Below the pieces are notes generated by a model. It did no database searches, was not told the DNA's origin, and was given only the letters and a program-made list of their open reading frames with translations. Of a stretch of DNA of 64,000 bases, positions 16,208-25,678 are shown in pieces. Position numbers and translations under genes: made by a program. Source of the stretch: RYN-230 sp963704995 (GTDB taxonomy: Bacteria; Actinomycetota; Actinomycetes; Streptosporangiales; Streptosporangiaceae); contig CAVPIM010000009.1 of NCBI GenBank assembly GCA_963704995.1, positions 1,512,660 through 1,576,659 on the forward strand, written 5' to 3'. The stretch's first letter is position 1. Every line of letters begins with the position of its first letter.

Positions 16208-17444
16208 CTAGTTGTACGAGTCGACGGGCGGCAGGGTGTCGTTGAGCAGGTAGTCGCCCGCGTGCAGGAGCTTGAAGTCGAGCGGGTTGTGCAGCGACAG
16301 CGTGCGGGCGTTGCGCCAGTGCCGGTCGAAGCCGTACTTCTCCAGGACACTGCCCGCGCCGCACACCTTGAACAGGTACGACCCGTTGAACAGGGCGGCT
16401 TCGGCGGCCGCGTGCCGCGCCTGGCCGGTGACCAGGGACGCCTCACCGCGGATGCGGGCGTCACCGAGATGCGCGACGGCCTCGTCGCACAGGTCGGCGG
16501 CCCGCAGCGACAGCAGTTCGGCGGCGTCCACGGCGGTCTTCATCTCGCCGACCCGCAGCTGGGTGTAGAGGTCATCGACCGCGCGCTCGGCGCTGCTCTC
16601 GTACCAGACCCGCGCCTTCGTCCGGACGAACTCGACCGCGTCGTCGAGCGCGTTCCTGGCGATCCCCACGAACACGCCGGTGTGCACCGCCTGGTAGTTG
16701 AGCGAGGTGATGTCCCCGCCGCCGCCGCCCTCGGTGTCCGGGCTGCCGAGGATCAGCTCGTCGGGGATCCACACGTTGCGGAACTCGGTCGTGCCGCTGG
16801 CCGTGGTCCGCTGGCCGAACCCGGTCCAGTCGTCGTGGATGGTCACGCCTTCGGCGTCGGTCGGCGTGTAGAACACCCGGACCTCGTCCGTGCCCTCGAT
16901 GCGGCACGGGCCGAACGTGAGGTCCCCGGCCAGGCTGCCGGTGCAGTAGAACTTGCTGGCCGTTCAGCCGCCAGCCCGCGCCGTCCCGGGTGATGGTGGT
17001 CTTGAAGTCGTTCACGCTCCTGGTGCCGACCTCGGAGTACGCGTTGGTGATCCACAGCTCGCCGCTCGCGAACCGGGGCAGCCACCTGGCCTGCACGTCC
17101 GGGGAGGCGAACTCCTGCAGCAGCCGGATGCCGCCGGTGTGCAGCTGGTACATCTGGCCGATGTTGGAGTCGCCCGCCGAGATGGCGATCACGACCCGCA
17201 TCAGCTCCGCGAACGTGCCGCCGTAGCCCCCGTATTCGCGGGGGACCATGAGGCCGAGCAGGCCGGAGGCGCGGAACGCCGCGCACTGCTCGTACGGGAA
17301 CGCGCGGTCGTGGTCACGCTCGGCGGCGCCGGCGCGGAACTCGTCGCGCAGTCCTTCCGCGACCCGGACGGGGTCGTCCAGCTCGATGCCGGGGAGCGGA
17401 GGCTGCCGGGGCATTGGTGTGCCAGTGGTCTCGGTGGTCGTCAC
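16208..17444 (-). pseudogene. SfnB/DszC-like acyl-CoA dehydrogenase-fold monooxygenase, one frameshift
   Basis: About 411 residues if the single frameshift near 16955 is repaired (one extra base in CAGCAAG, restoring NGQ-FYCTGSLAGD). GTG 17444 is preceded by a GGAAAGG-type site. The acyl-CoA dehydrogenase fold is clear (MVPREYGGYGG, ITNAYSEVGT), and the C-terminal DRHWRNARTLSLH with LHAGDYLLN is the signature of the SfnB/DszC branch, flavin-dependent oxygenases acting on sulfur compounds rather than acyl-CoA. It would use reduced flavin from the neighbouring reductase. Whether the indel is real is unresolved. It lies between the flavin reductase and AmiS in the sulfur operon. Confidence 0.8.
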
Positions 17445-17538
17445 GGCAGGATCCTTTCCGATAACACAGGGTGAGAAGGTGAGGTCATAGCGGGGCGCAC
17501 GGGCACCCGGAGCCGGCGTTCGAGGAGCTGGGGCTCGA

Positions 17539-18072
17539 TCAGCTTCCGAGGGACGCGTAGCGGCCGCGCCAGAACACCAGCGGGGCCGCGTCGTCCCCGC
17601 TCGTCTCCACCTCGCGGACCCGGCCCACGATGATTTCGTGGTCGCCCGCCCTCGAGGCGGTGCTCCACCGTGCATTCGAGGCTGGCGATCACGTCCTCCA
17701 GCCGCGGGCTGCCGGTCCGGCCCCGGCGGTGCCGGACCTCGTCCCAGGCCGCGGCCAGGCCGCGGCGGGCGAAGTTGGCCGACAGGTGCTGCTGCCGGGC
17801 GCCGAGGACGTTGACCGCGAACGCGCCGTGCCCGAGCACCGCCTCCAGCGTCTGGCTGGAGCGGTCGAAGCAGACCAGGATCAGCGGCGGGTCCAGGGAC
17901 AGCGAGCTCACCGCGTTGGCCGTGGTGCCGACCGGCTGGCCGTCGATCCCGACCGAGGTGACGACGGTGACGCCGGTGGCGAAGTGGCCGATCGCGTGGC
18001 GGAAGTCCGCGGCGCTCAGTTCCTCGGACCACGGGCGTCGCCGTGGGCCACCCGGGGGTCAGTGGTCGTCAT
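17539..18072 (-). pseudogene. Flavin reductase (FMN/FAD reductase domain), two frameshifts
   Basis: 178 codons after balancing a one-base loss near 18030 and a one-base gain near 17649. The core reads AADFRHAIGHFATGVTVVTS, then SSLSLDPPLILVCFD and GAFAVNVL, the flavin reductase-like split-barrel family that supplies FMNH2 to two-component monooxygenases. ATG 18072 overlaps the upstream oxygenase's TGA (TGATG), which indicates both the correct frame and translational coupling. It would feed the SsuD-, SfnG- and DszC-like enzymes of the same operon. Functional status depends on whether the indels are real. Confidence 0.78.
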
Positions 18073-19299
18073 CAGAGCTGCCCGTGGTTCGGCGGCAGGA
18101 CGTCGATTGAGCCAGGAAGTTGCCGACATGGTGATACTTCCAATCGACGGGATCATGGCTGGCGTGCGTGCGGGCGTTGCGCCAGTGCCGGGACAGGTCG
18201 TGCCGCTCGTCGGCCGCGCTGGCCCCGGCCAGCGCGAACAGGTCGCTGGCCACCTCGGCCGCGACGTCGCTGGCGAAGGCCTTGGCCTGCGCGACCGCGA
18301 TCGAGCCGCGGGCCGCCTCCTCGGCGTCGCGGGGGACCGGCTCACCTCCTCCAGCGTGGCGGCCGCGGACGGCGAGCAGCGCCTCGGCCGCGCGCACCTG
18401 GGTGGCGAGCCGGCCGAAGCGGTGGATCGTGTGCGGGTCGGCCGCGGCGACCTCGGCCCAGCCGGCCTGGGTGGCCTCGAAGAACGGCCGGGCCCGGGTC
18501 CGGACGAACTCGCCGGCGTCGCGCAGCGCGCCGCCCGCGATCCCGACCTGGATCGCGGCGTGCACCAGCTGGGCCCGCGCGCCGAGCTGCTGCGGCACCT
18601 CGAACGCGCCGCCGTACGGGATGACCAGGGCCGGGGTCCACCGGCACCTGGTCGAAGACCGCGGAGCCGCTGACCGTGGCGCGCTGGCCCATCACGTTCC
18701 AGTCCTCGCCGAGCCTGCACGCCCGGGGCGTCCCGCTCGACGAAGGCCAGGACCAGGCGGCCGTCGTCGTCCAGCGCGCTGACCCCGATCCAGCGGGCCG
18801 AGATCGCGCCGGTGCAGTAGTACTTCCGGCCCTCCAGGCGCAGGCCCGTGCGGGCCCGTTCCCGCAGCCGGGTCTTCAGGTCCTGGGCGTGCTGGCCGCC
18901 CCGCTCGGCCAGGCCGTTGCCCAGCCGCGCGCCCGCCAGCACGTCCGCGAACAGCCGCTCCTGCTGCGCCGGCGGTCCCGTGGGTCGGCGAGCACGTCCA
19001 CGAACAGGAAGTGCACCTGCGGGACCTGGGCGATGGCCGGGTCCACGGCCGCGATGGTCCGGATCACCTCGGCCAGCACCACCGGGGACAGGTCCGGGCC
19101 GAAGTGGGCGGCCGGGACCGTGATGCCCGAGCAGCCCGCTGGCGTCCAGGGCGGCCAGCTCGGCGTAGGGCACCGCGCCCGCCCGGTCGCGCTCGATCAC
19201 GCCGCTGGCGATCGACTCGGCGTAGGCCCGGGCGGCCGCGAGCGCTTCCGTTGCGGAGAAGAGGACCTCAGCCTGCGCGGCGGGAGAGGTGACGCTCAT
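18072..19299 (-). pseudogene. Second SfnB/DszC-like oxygenase, about seven frameshifts
   Basis: Starts at ATG 19299, overlapping the SfnG-like gene's stop (ATGA), and ends at the TGATG shared with the flavin reductase. Homologous segments in all three frames join at about 19126, 18975, 18719, 18635, 18362, 18338 and 18105. In order they read IVPAAH-like TVPAAHFGP, VLAEVIRTIAAVDP, LFADVLAG, KYYCTGAISARW, LGEDWNVMGQRATVSG, FEVPQQLGARAQLVHAAI, then RHWRNARTHASHDPVDW and KYHHVGNFL. All joins are single-base gains or losses, with no internal stop in the pieced frame. The family and role match the other oxygenase of this operon. As given, it could not make a functional protein. Confidence 0.78.
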
Positions 19300-20474
19300 C
19301 GCGCGCCCGCGAGGACAGGGCCCGGCCGACCGTCAGGCCCGCGGCCGGGTCGGGCACCGCGGCCGGGTCCAGGCCGGCCTCCACCTCGAGCGCGCGGACG
19401 ATCGGGCAGCACGTCCCGGCCGAACCGCTCGATCTCCTCGTGGTAGTGCAGGAAGCCGGTCAGGATGAGGTCCACGCCGAGCTTGCGGTACTCGATGATC
19501 CGGGCCGCCACCTGCTCGGGGGTGCCGATCAGCTGGGTGCGGAACCCGTCGTTGTACTGCACCAGGTCCTCGAACGAGGAGTCGGCCCACATGCCCTTCT
19601 TGTCGGCGGTGGACGCGCCGGCCTGCTGGACCGCGGCCCCGAAGCCCTCGACGGCCTCCACGTGCGCCTTGGCGATGATCTCGCGCAGCGTGTCCCGGGC
19701 CTCGGCCTCGGTGTCGCGGACGATGACGAACCCGTTGAGGCCGAACTTCGGCCCGTCGGTGCGCCCGGCCGCGTCCGCGATCTGCCGCAGGTCGGCGAGC
19801 TGCTCCCGGACCCCGTCGAAGTCCTTGCCGTTGGAGAAGTACCAGTCGGACAGCTGGCCGCCGTTGCGCCGGGCGGCGGAGGAGTTGCCGCCCTGGAAGA
19901 TCTCCGGGTGCGGCCGGCCCGGCCAGGCAGCGGCTTGGGCTTGAGGCTGAAGTCGCGGATCCGGTAGAAGTCGCCGGCCAGGTTGGCCTCGTCCTGGGTC
20001 CAGATCCGCTTGAGCGCGAGGATGAACTCGGCGGTGCGCCGGTACCGCTCGTCGTGCTCCAGCCACGGCTCGCCGAGCTGGCGGAACTCGTCCTTGAACC
20101 AGCCGGACACCACGTTCACCGCGACCCGGCCGCCGGACAGGTGGTCCGCGGTGGCCACCCACTTGGCCAGCACCCCGGGGTGCCACAGGCCGGGGTGGAC
20201 CGCGGCGATGAGCTTGAGCCGCTCGGTGGCCAGCAGCAGCGCGAGGCTGAAGCTGGTCGAACTCGTGCTGGTACTCGGCGCCGTAGCTGGCCGTGTACCG
20301 GACCTGGCTCAGCGCGTAGTCGAAGCCGGCCCGCTCGGCCAGCCGGGCGAGCGTGCGGTTGTAGTCGAACGACCAGTCGGTGCGCTGCTCGATGGTGCTG
20401 GTCACCAGGCCGCCGCTGACGTTGGGCACCCAGTAGGCGAAGCGGAGCGGCTCGGTGGTCGGATCGGTGGTCAC
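19296..20474 (-). pseudogene. sfnG: SfnG-like dimethyl sulfone monooxygenase, about three frameshifts
   Basis: GTG 20474 follows GGAGG. The N-terminus FAYWVPNVSGGLV, then QRTDWSFDYN and YTASYGAEYQHE, matches FMNH2-dependent dimethyl sulfone monooxygenase SfnG (luciferase-like fold), which converts dimethyl sulfone to methanesulfinate. The frame breaks near 20254, 19912 and 19403, each a one-base change. The intermediate pieces LLLATERLKLIAAVHPG, VNVVSGWFKDEF and HPEIFQGGNSSAA fit the family in order. The stop overlaps the next gene's ATG if a further shift restores the frame. It sits second in the operon after an SsuD-like gene. Confidence 0.8.
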
Positions 20475-20490
20475 GGGAGAGCCTCCAGGG

Positions 20491-21623
20491 TTAGTCGTCT
20501 GAGTCGGGGGACGCCATCAGGCCGCGGCGCCGCAGTACGGGGATCAGGCCCTCGCCGACCTGGTAGGCCTCTTCCAGGTGCGGGTAGCCGGACAGGATGA
20601 ACTCGTCGATGCCGAGCGCGTAGTACTCGGCGATCCGCTCCGCCACCTCGTCGTGGCTGCCGACCAGCGCGGTGCCCGCGCCGCCGCGGACCAGGCCCAC
20701 GCCGGCCCACAGGTTCGGCGACACCTCCAGGGCGTCGGTGCGCCCGCCGTGCAGCGCGGCCATCCGGCGCTGGCCCTCGGACTGCGAGGCCCGCTGGATG
20801 GCCTGCGCCCGCTCGATCGCGGCCGGGTCCAGGCCGTCCAGCAGCCGCTGGGCCTGGGCCCACGCCTCGGCCGCGGTGTCCCGGGTGATCACGTGCAGGC
20901 GGATCCCGAAGCGCAGCTCCCGGCCGGCGGCCTTGGCGCGCGTCCGCACCGCGTCCAGTTTTTCCGCAACGGCTGGTGGTGGCTCGCCCCAGGTCAGGTA
21001 CACGTCGGCGTACCTGGCCGCGACGTCCAGCGCCGGGGCGGACGACCCGCCCAGGTAGATCTCGGGCCAGATCCGGGCCGGGATGATCTGCCCGCGGCGC
21101 ACGTCGTAGTGCCGGCCGGTGAACGTCACCGGGTCGCCGCGCCACAGTTCGCGGACGATGTGCAGGAACTCACCGGCCCGCTCGTACCGGGCTTCCTTGC
21201 CCAGGTGGTCGCCGAACCGCTGCTGCTCCACGTCGTCGCCGCCGGTGACCACGTTGAGCAGCAGGCGGCCGCCGGAGATGCGCTGGTAGGTCGCGGCCAT
21301 GTGGGCGGCCAGCGTGGGTGACATCAGCCCGGGACGGAACGCGACCAGGAACTTGAACCGGTCGGTGACCTGGGTCAGCCCGGCGGTCATGATCCACGCG
21401 TCCTCGCACCAGGAACTGGTCGGGGTCAGCGCGCCGGTGAAGCCGAGCTGCTCCGCGGACCGGGCGATCTGGCCGATGTAGCCGATGTCCGGCGGCCGCT
21501 CGGTGCCGCCCCCGTGCTGTCCGCGGCGGCCCGGCTCCCGGCCGCGCCGACCGCGTTGCCGAGGCTCAGGTCGGTGCGCGAGTCACCGTTGGTGGGCAGG
21601 AACCAGTGCAGGATTACTCCCAT
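20491..21623 (-). pseudogene. ssuD: SsuD-like alkanesulfonate monooxygenase, one frameshift
   Basis: ATG 21623 begins GVILHWFLPTNGD, the typical SsuD start. The frame breaks near 21517 (one base lost), and the rest is open to 20491. Family landmarks are RPPDIGYIGQIARSAEQLGF, SWCEDAWIMTAG, FLVAFRPGLMSPTLAA, LYLTWGEPP-type VYLTWGEPP, NLWAGVGLVRGGAGTALVG and GYPHLEEAYQVGE. SsuD uses FMNH2 to release sulfite from alkanesulfonates, and the methanesulfinate/methanesulfonate from SfnG is a natural substrate. It is first in the minus-strand operon and divergent from a LysR regulator. A candidate -10 TATAAA lies at about 21679-21684. Confidence 0.83.
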
Positions 21624-21864
21624 GTCGCGGTGTCCACCTCTCCATGCCTCCACGCTTTTCCTTGTTTCTCGATCAACTTTATAGGAAGTGGGCTTGATCG
21701 GGTAGGGGCGGTGCGTCCTGCCGGGCCATCACCCGCGGAACCAGCTTCAGCATGCGGCCGGCCCGGAAGCCGCGTCCAATACCGATCAGCGGGGGCGTGG
21801 TAAGGTTTTCCTATTAAAACGATCGCTATCCTGGCGTTAACAGCCGCCGGGTGAGAGGGGTCGG
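21624..21864. promoter_or_regulatory. Divergent promoter region of the sulfur operon and LysR gene
   Basis: 241 bp, more AT-rich than its flanks. It holds a minus-strand -10-like TATAAA (about 21679-21684) for the SsuD-like gene and, near the LysR start, TTTTCCTATTAAAA (about 21806-21819), an A/T palindrome of LysR T-N11-A type. TATAGGAA and TTCCTATT form a widely spaced inverted pair across the region. These look like LysR sites, by position only. Confidence 0.45.
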
Positions 21865-22872
21865 GTGCGGATCGAGCAGCTTGAGTACGTGGCCACGGTC
21901 GCCCGGCTGGGCTCGTTCCGCCGGGCCGCCGACGAACTGCACATCTCCCAGCCCGCGCTGAGCGGCTCGGTCCGGAGCCTGGAACGCGAACTAGGCGTCG
22001 ACCTGCTCGACCGCGGCCGGCACGGGGCCCGGATGAGCGACTCCGGCCGTGAGCTGTTCCCGTACATCCTGACCCTGCTCGACTCGTTCGACCGGCTCCG
22101 GCACGCGGCCGGCGAGCAGCACCGCAGCGTGCGGCTGGTCCGCCTGGGCACGGTCAGCGCGGCCACCGCCCCGCTGCTCGCCCCGACCATCCAGCAGTTC
22201 CGGCAGAGCCACCCGCTGACCCAGGTCGAGGTGATCGGCGCGCAGCAGGCCGAGATCCACCGCGGCGTGCTGGAGGGCAGCTTCGACCTGGGCCTGGTGA
22301 ACTACCTCGACGGCGACGACATGCCCCCCGAGCTGGAGACCACCCCGCTGCTGCGCGGCCGCCCCGTCGTCGTGCTGCGGGCGGACAGCCCGCTGGCCCG
22401 CCGCGCGGCGGTGCGCACCGCCGACCTGCTCGCCGAGCCGCTGATCGTGATGCGATCTGGTTATGTGATGCACCGCTACCTGCACCGGCTGCTGCAGGGC
22501 CAGCCGCCCGCGTTCTCCTACTCCACCGACGGCGCCGAGATGGGCAAGCTGATGGTGGCCGAGGGGCTGGGCCTCACCGTGCTCCCGGACTTCAGCGTGA
22601 TCGGCGACCCGCTCGAACAGCACGGGGTGATCACCTGGCGGCCGCTGGCCGACGATGAGACCGGGGTGGAACTGGTCATCCAGCGGGCCCGGTCCGGCTC
22701 TCCCCCGCTGGCCGCCCGGGATCTGCACGCCATCTTCGTCGCGCGGGCCCGGGCTTACACGGCCGCGCACCCGGCCAGCTCCCCAGCCGGGAACGGCGCC
22801 CTGGCTAGCGCCCCGGACGGGGCGGGCCCAGGAACCCGAGGACGCCGGGGGAAGACCCGCGTTCGCTCATGA
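21865..22872 (+). CDS. LysR family transcriptional regulator
   Basis: 335 residues from GTG 21865. The N-terminal winged helix-turn-helix is complete: IEQLEYVATVARLGSFRRAADELHIS (in two parts) with QPALSGSVRSLERELG. The C-terminal effector domain follows, with GLGLTVLPDFSV near its end. It is divergent from the SsuD/SfnG operon, the usual arrangement for a LysR activator responding to sulfur status or the substrate, as with Cbl/SsuR-type regulators. The last 68 bp overlap the convergent PfkB kinase, and the final 30 residues are low complexity, so the true stop is still 22872 but the tail is probably unstructured. Intact frame. Confidence 0.88.
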   Translation: MRIEQLEYVATVARLGSFRRAADELHISQPALSGSVRSLERELGVDLLDRGRHGARMSDSGRELFPYILTLLDSFDRLRHAAGEQHRSVRLVRLGTVSAATAPLLAPTIQQFRQSHPLTQVEVIGAQQAEIHRGVLEGSFDLGLVNYLDGDDMPPELETTPLLRGRPVVVLRADSPLARRAAVRTADLLAEPLIVMRSGYVMHRYLHRLLQGQPPAFSYSTDGAEMGKLMVAEGLGLTVLPDFSVIGDPLEQHGVITWRPLADDETGVELVIQRARSGSPPLAARDLHAIFVARARAYTAAHPASSPAGNGALASAPDGAGPGTRGRRGKTRVRS

Positions 22873-23686
22873 TCTCCGCCCGGCCGCCGATCGTGGCCGC
22901 GCCCTGGCCGCTGACGCACAGCGACGCGGCCGCCGTGGCCAGCCCGACCGCTTCCGGCACCGGCCGGCCCCGGAACATCTCGGTGGTCAGCGTGGCGGCG
23001 AAGCAGTCACCCGCGCCCGTCGGGTCGACCAGCGTGCTCACCGGGTCGGCGGTGTACTCCGCGGAACCTTCCCGGGTCAGGACCTCGCAGCCGCGCCGTC
23101 CGCGGGTCACCACGGCCAGGCCGCCGTGCTGCGGCACCGCGGCCAGGAGCTCACTCACGTAGGGCGCCTCGGTCTCGGACACCACCACCACATCCAGCAC
23201 CGACGAGACCGCCTCGGTGAAGCCGCGCGGCACCAGCCCGACCCGCGCGCCGATGCCGTCCCAGCGCCTGACCAGGCCCTGCGGGGTCAGCAGGACGAAA
23301 CGCGACCCGCATTCCGCGGCTAGTCTTTCCAGCGTTATCTCCTGGGCCACGGGCGCGATATGGAGAATGTCACTATCCGGCAGGTGCCCCAGGTCCTGGA
23401 TTTCGCCGGCCCAGCCTTCCAGCCATTGTTCGCGTGCATCACCGGACGACACGTTCCGGAACAACGTGGTCAACTCAGCGGGCTGCAGGTGCATCCCGAC
23501 TTCACCGGCGTACGGCTGCCAGTACGGTCCGAGCTGGGCCGGATTCGCGCGCCCCACGATCTCGGCGCTAAGCCCTAGCCGGGCCGCCTGCAATGCGGAG
23601 TAGACTACCGATCCGCCTAGCACGAAGGAACCCCCCGCCTGGACGTCCAGGGTTGGGTTACCCAAAGCAAGGTAGTCTAGGCGCAC
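22805..23686 (-). CDS. PfkB family carbohydrate kinase
   Basis: 293 residues. GTG 23686 (VRLDYLALGNPTLD) is preferred; the frame is open further upstream but would run into the divergent kinase. The ribokinase-fold signature 2 DPTGAGDCF carries the catalytic Asp, and LGGSVVYSALQAARLG is the N-terminal substrate region. The sugar or nucleoside phosphorylated is not evident. It is divergent from a BadF/GlcNAc-kinase-like gene, so the two may belong to the same sugar pathway. The 3' end overlaps the LysR gene tail by 68 bp. Confidence 0.82.
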   Translation of the reverse strand: MRLDYLALGNPTLDVQAGGSFVLGGSVVYSALQAARLGLSAEIVGRANPAQLGPYWQPYAGEVGMHLQPAELTTLFRNVSSGDAREQWLEGWAGEIQDLGHLPDSDILHIAPVAQEITLERLAAECGSRFVLLTPQGLVRRWDGIGARVGLVPRGFTEAVSSVLDVVVVSETEAPYVSELLAAVPQHGGLAVVTRGRRGCEVLTREGSAEYTADPVSTLVDPTGAGDCFAATLTTEMFRGRPVPEAVGLATAAASLCVSGQGAATIGGRAEIMSERGSSPGVLGFLGPPRPGR

Positions 23687-23720
23687 TGTGATCCGCTCGT
23701 AGATTGGCCGATGGGACTCG

Positions 23721-24800
23721 ATGCATAGTACATCAGTAGATAGCGGGCAACAACGTAAAGACAGCCTCGTCACGCTGCCTGCGGAATTGCTGCCCACGGC
23801 CACCGGAAGTAACCGCGGCGCGGCGGTGAACGGCCTCCTGATCGGCGTGGATGGCGGCGCCACGAAGACGATAGCCGCAGCATTTGACCTGGATACCGGG
23901 ACGGTGGCCGCGGCAGAAACCGGGCCGAGCAATCCTGAGGCGGTAGGTTACGAGGCGGCGGCGGCTTCCATTAATGAGGCAATTAGCGCGGCCCTCGGGG
24001 GCGCCAAACCGGTAGCCGCGGCAGTAGTGGCGGTCGCCGGAATAGACACCGCGGCCGAACGGAAACGCCTGCTGTCCGGGGTGACCGGACTCAGCGCGCC
24101 GGTAATACTGGCCGTCAATGACGTCGTGGCAGCGTGGGCGGCAGGCTCGCTCGCGTCGCCCGGAATCGCTGCTATCTCAGGCACCGGAAGTAATACATTC
24201 GGGGTTAATTCCCGGGGCGCGGCCTGGCGTTGCGGCGGATGGGGTCATATCGTCGGCGACGAGGGTTCCGGGTACATGATCGCCGTGAATGGGATCCGGG
24301 CCACCCTCGCCTACCGGGACGGCAGGAATGATTGGACGGCGCTCGTGCCGCGCCTGCTGGATTTCTACCACCTGGAGCAGATCGAGGATATCAAGCCGAT
24401 TATCTACCGGGATTTCGACAAGGCCCGCATCTCGGCCTTTGCCGCGGAGGTGGCCGAGGCCGCGGATGAGGGCGACGACCTGGCCACCGGGATCTTCCGG
24501 CAGGCCGCGGCGGGCCTGGCCAGCCAGATCAGCGCCGTCTACGCCGCCCTGGACTTCGGCGGCCCGGCGGAGGTGACCCTGATCGGGAGTAATTTCCGGG
24601 CCGGCGAGGTCTTCCTCGGCCCCCTGCGGGAGCACCTGCGGCACGTGACCGGCGGCCGGGACTTCGCGGCGCCCAAACTGCCTGCCGTGGGCGGCTCGCT
24701 CTGGCTGGCGGCCCGGGCGGCCGGGGCGGAGCAGCGGATGGACGCCGGCCTCCTCGCCGCGGCCCTGCGTGACGCGGACGCGCAGAGCTTCCTGAGATAG
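23721..24800 (+). CDS. BadF/BadG-type ATPase, N-acetylglucosamine kinase-like
   Basis: Up to 359 residues. The ASKHA fold is clear: phosphate-1 loop LIGVDGGATKT, connect/phosphate-2 SGTGSNTFG, GDEGSGYMI, and the adenosine motif GGSLWLAARAAG near the C-terminus. The family includes eukaryotic-type GlcNAc kinase and bacterial hexosamine or MurNAc kinases, so amino-sugar phosphorylation is likely. The start is uncertain: ATG 23721 gives a 35-residue non-conserved leader, while GTG 23826 begins the conserved part directly. The first half (about 23640-24300) uses more AT-ending codons than its neighbours. The stop at 24800 abuts the next gene. Confidence 0.82.
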   Translation: MHSTSVDSGQQRKDSLVTLPAELLPTATGSNRGAAVNGLLIGVDGGATKTIAAAFDLDTGTVAAAETGPSNPEAVGYEAAAASINEAISAALGGAKPVAAAVVAVAGIDTAAERKRLLSGVTGLSAPVILAVNDVVAAWAAGSLASPGIAAISGTGSNTFGVNSRGAAWRCGGWGHIVGDEGSGYMIAVNGIRATLAYRDGRNDWTALVPRLLDFYHLEQIEDIKPIIYRDFDKARISAFAAEVAEAADEGDDLATGIFRQAAAGLASQISAVYAALDFGGPAEVTLIGSNFRAGEVFLGPLREHLRHVTGGRDFAAPKLPAVGGSLWLAARAAGAEQRMDAGLLAAALRDADAQSFLR

Positions 24801-24801
24801 C

Positions 24802-25647
24802 GTGGGGCCAGGCATCCCCTGGGAGGCATTGGTGGCAGGTCAGGCGGACTGGGTACCTCCGGGCGTGGACACCAGGCGGGCCAATGCCGCCCGCGTTTAC
24901 GACTACCTGCTGGGCGGCAGCCACAATTTCCTGGCCGACCAGGATGTGGGCCGGGCCATCGCCGCGGTCGAGCCCAACGCCCGCGCCATCGGCCGGGCCA
25001 ACCGCGCCTTCCTGGGCCGGGCCGTGCGCTTCACCTCCGGCGCGGGGATCACGCAGTTCCTCGACATCGGCTCGGGCATCCCGACCCAGGGCAACGTGCA
25101 CGAGGTCGCCCAGCAGGCCAACCCGGGGGCCCGGGTCCTCTACGCCGACATCGACCCGGTCGCGATCGCGCACAGCAAGGCGCTGCTGGAGGGGAACCCT
25201 GACGCCGCCATCGCCCCGGGCGATCTCCGCGAGCCGGAGAAGATCCTGGCCCGGCTGCCTGTCTCGGGCCTGATCGACTTAACCCGGCCCGTCGCGCTGC
25301 TGCTGGTGGCCGTGCTGCATTTCGTCACGGACGCCGAGGATCCCTGGCAGGTCGTGGCCACGCTGCGGGACGCGCTCGCGCCCGGCAGCTACCTGGTGCT
25401 CTGCCACGGCACCGACGAGGGCAAGCCGGCCGTGGCCCAGGCCGCCGAGCAGGTCTACAACCGCGGCGTCTCCGCCCGCCTGCAGATGCGGTCCCGCGCG
25501 GAGATCCTGCGCTTCTTCGAGGGCTTCGAGCTGGTGGACCCGGGCGTGGTGCCGATCCCGCGGTGGCGGCCCGGCCCGGGTGACGAGCCACCCGGGGACC
25601 CAGGCACGTTCTGGGGCGGCCTCGTCGGGGTGGCCCGCAAGCCCTGA
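24802..25647 (+). CDS. SAM-dependent methyltransferase, PF04672 (DUF574) type
   Basis: 281 residues from GTG 24802, one base after the upstream kinase stop, so probably co-transcribed. The family signature is clear: NAARVYDYLLGGSHNF, then ANRAFLGRAVRF, QFLDIGSGIPTQGNVHEVAQ and YADIDPVAIAHS. These methyltransferases are amplified in Streptomyces and related actinomycetes; their acceptors are unknown. An in-frame GTG at about 24832 is an alternative start. Its presence is the clearest taxonomic marker in the window. Confidence 0.9.
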   Translation: MGPGIPWEALVAGQADWVPPGVDTRRANAARVYDYLLGGSHNFLADQDVGRAIAAVEPNARAIGRANRAFLGRAVRFTSGAGITQFLDIGSGIPTQGNVHEVAQQANPGARVLYADIDPVAIAHSKALLEGNPDAAIAPGDLREPEKILARLPVSGLIDLTRPVALLLVAVLHFVTDAEDPWQVVATLRDALAPGSYLVLCHGTDEGKPAVAQAAEQVYNRGVSARLQMRSRAEILRFFEGFELVDPGVVPIPRWRPGPGDEPPGDPGTFWGGLVGVARKP

Positions 25648-25678
25648 GCCGCCGACAGTCCGAGACTCACCTGGGAAA

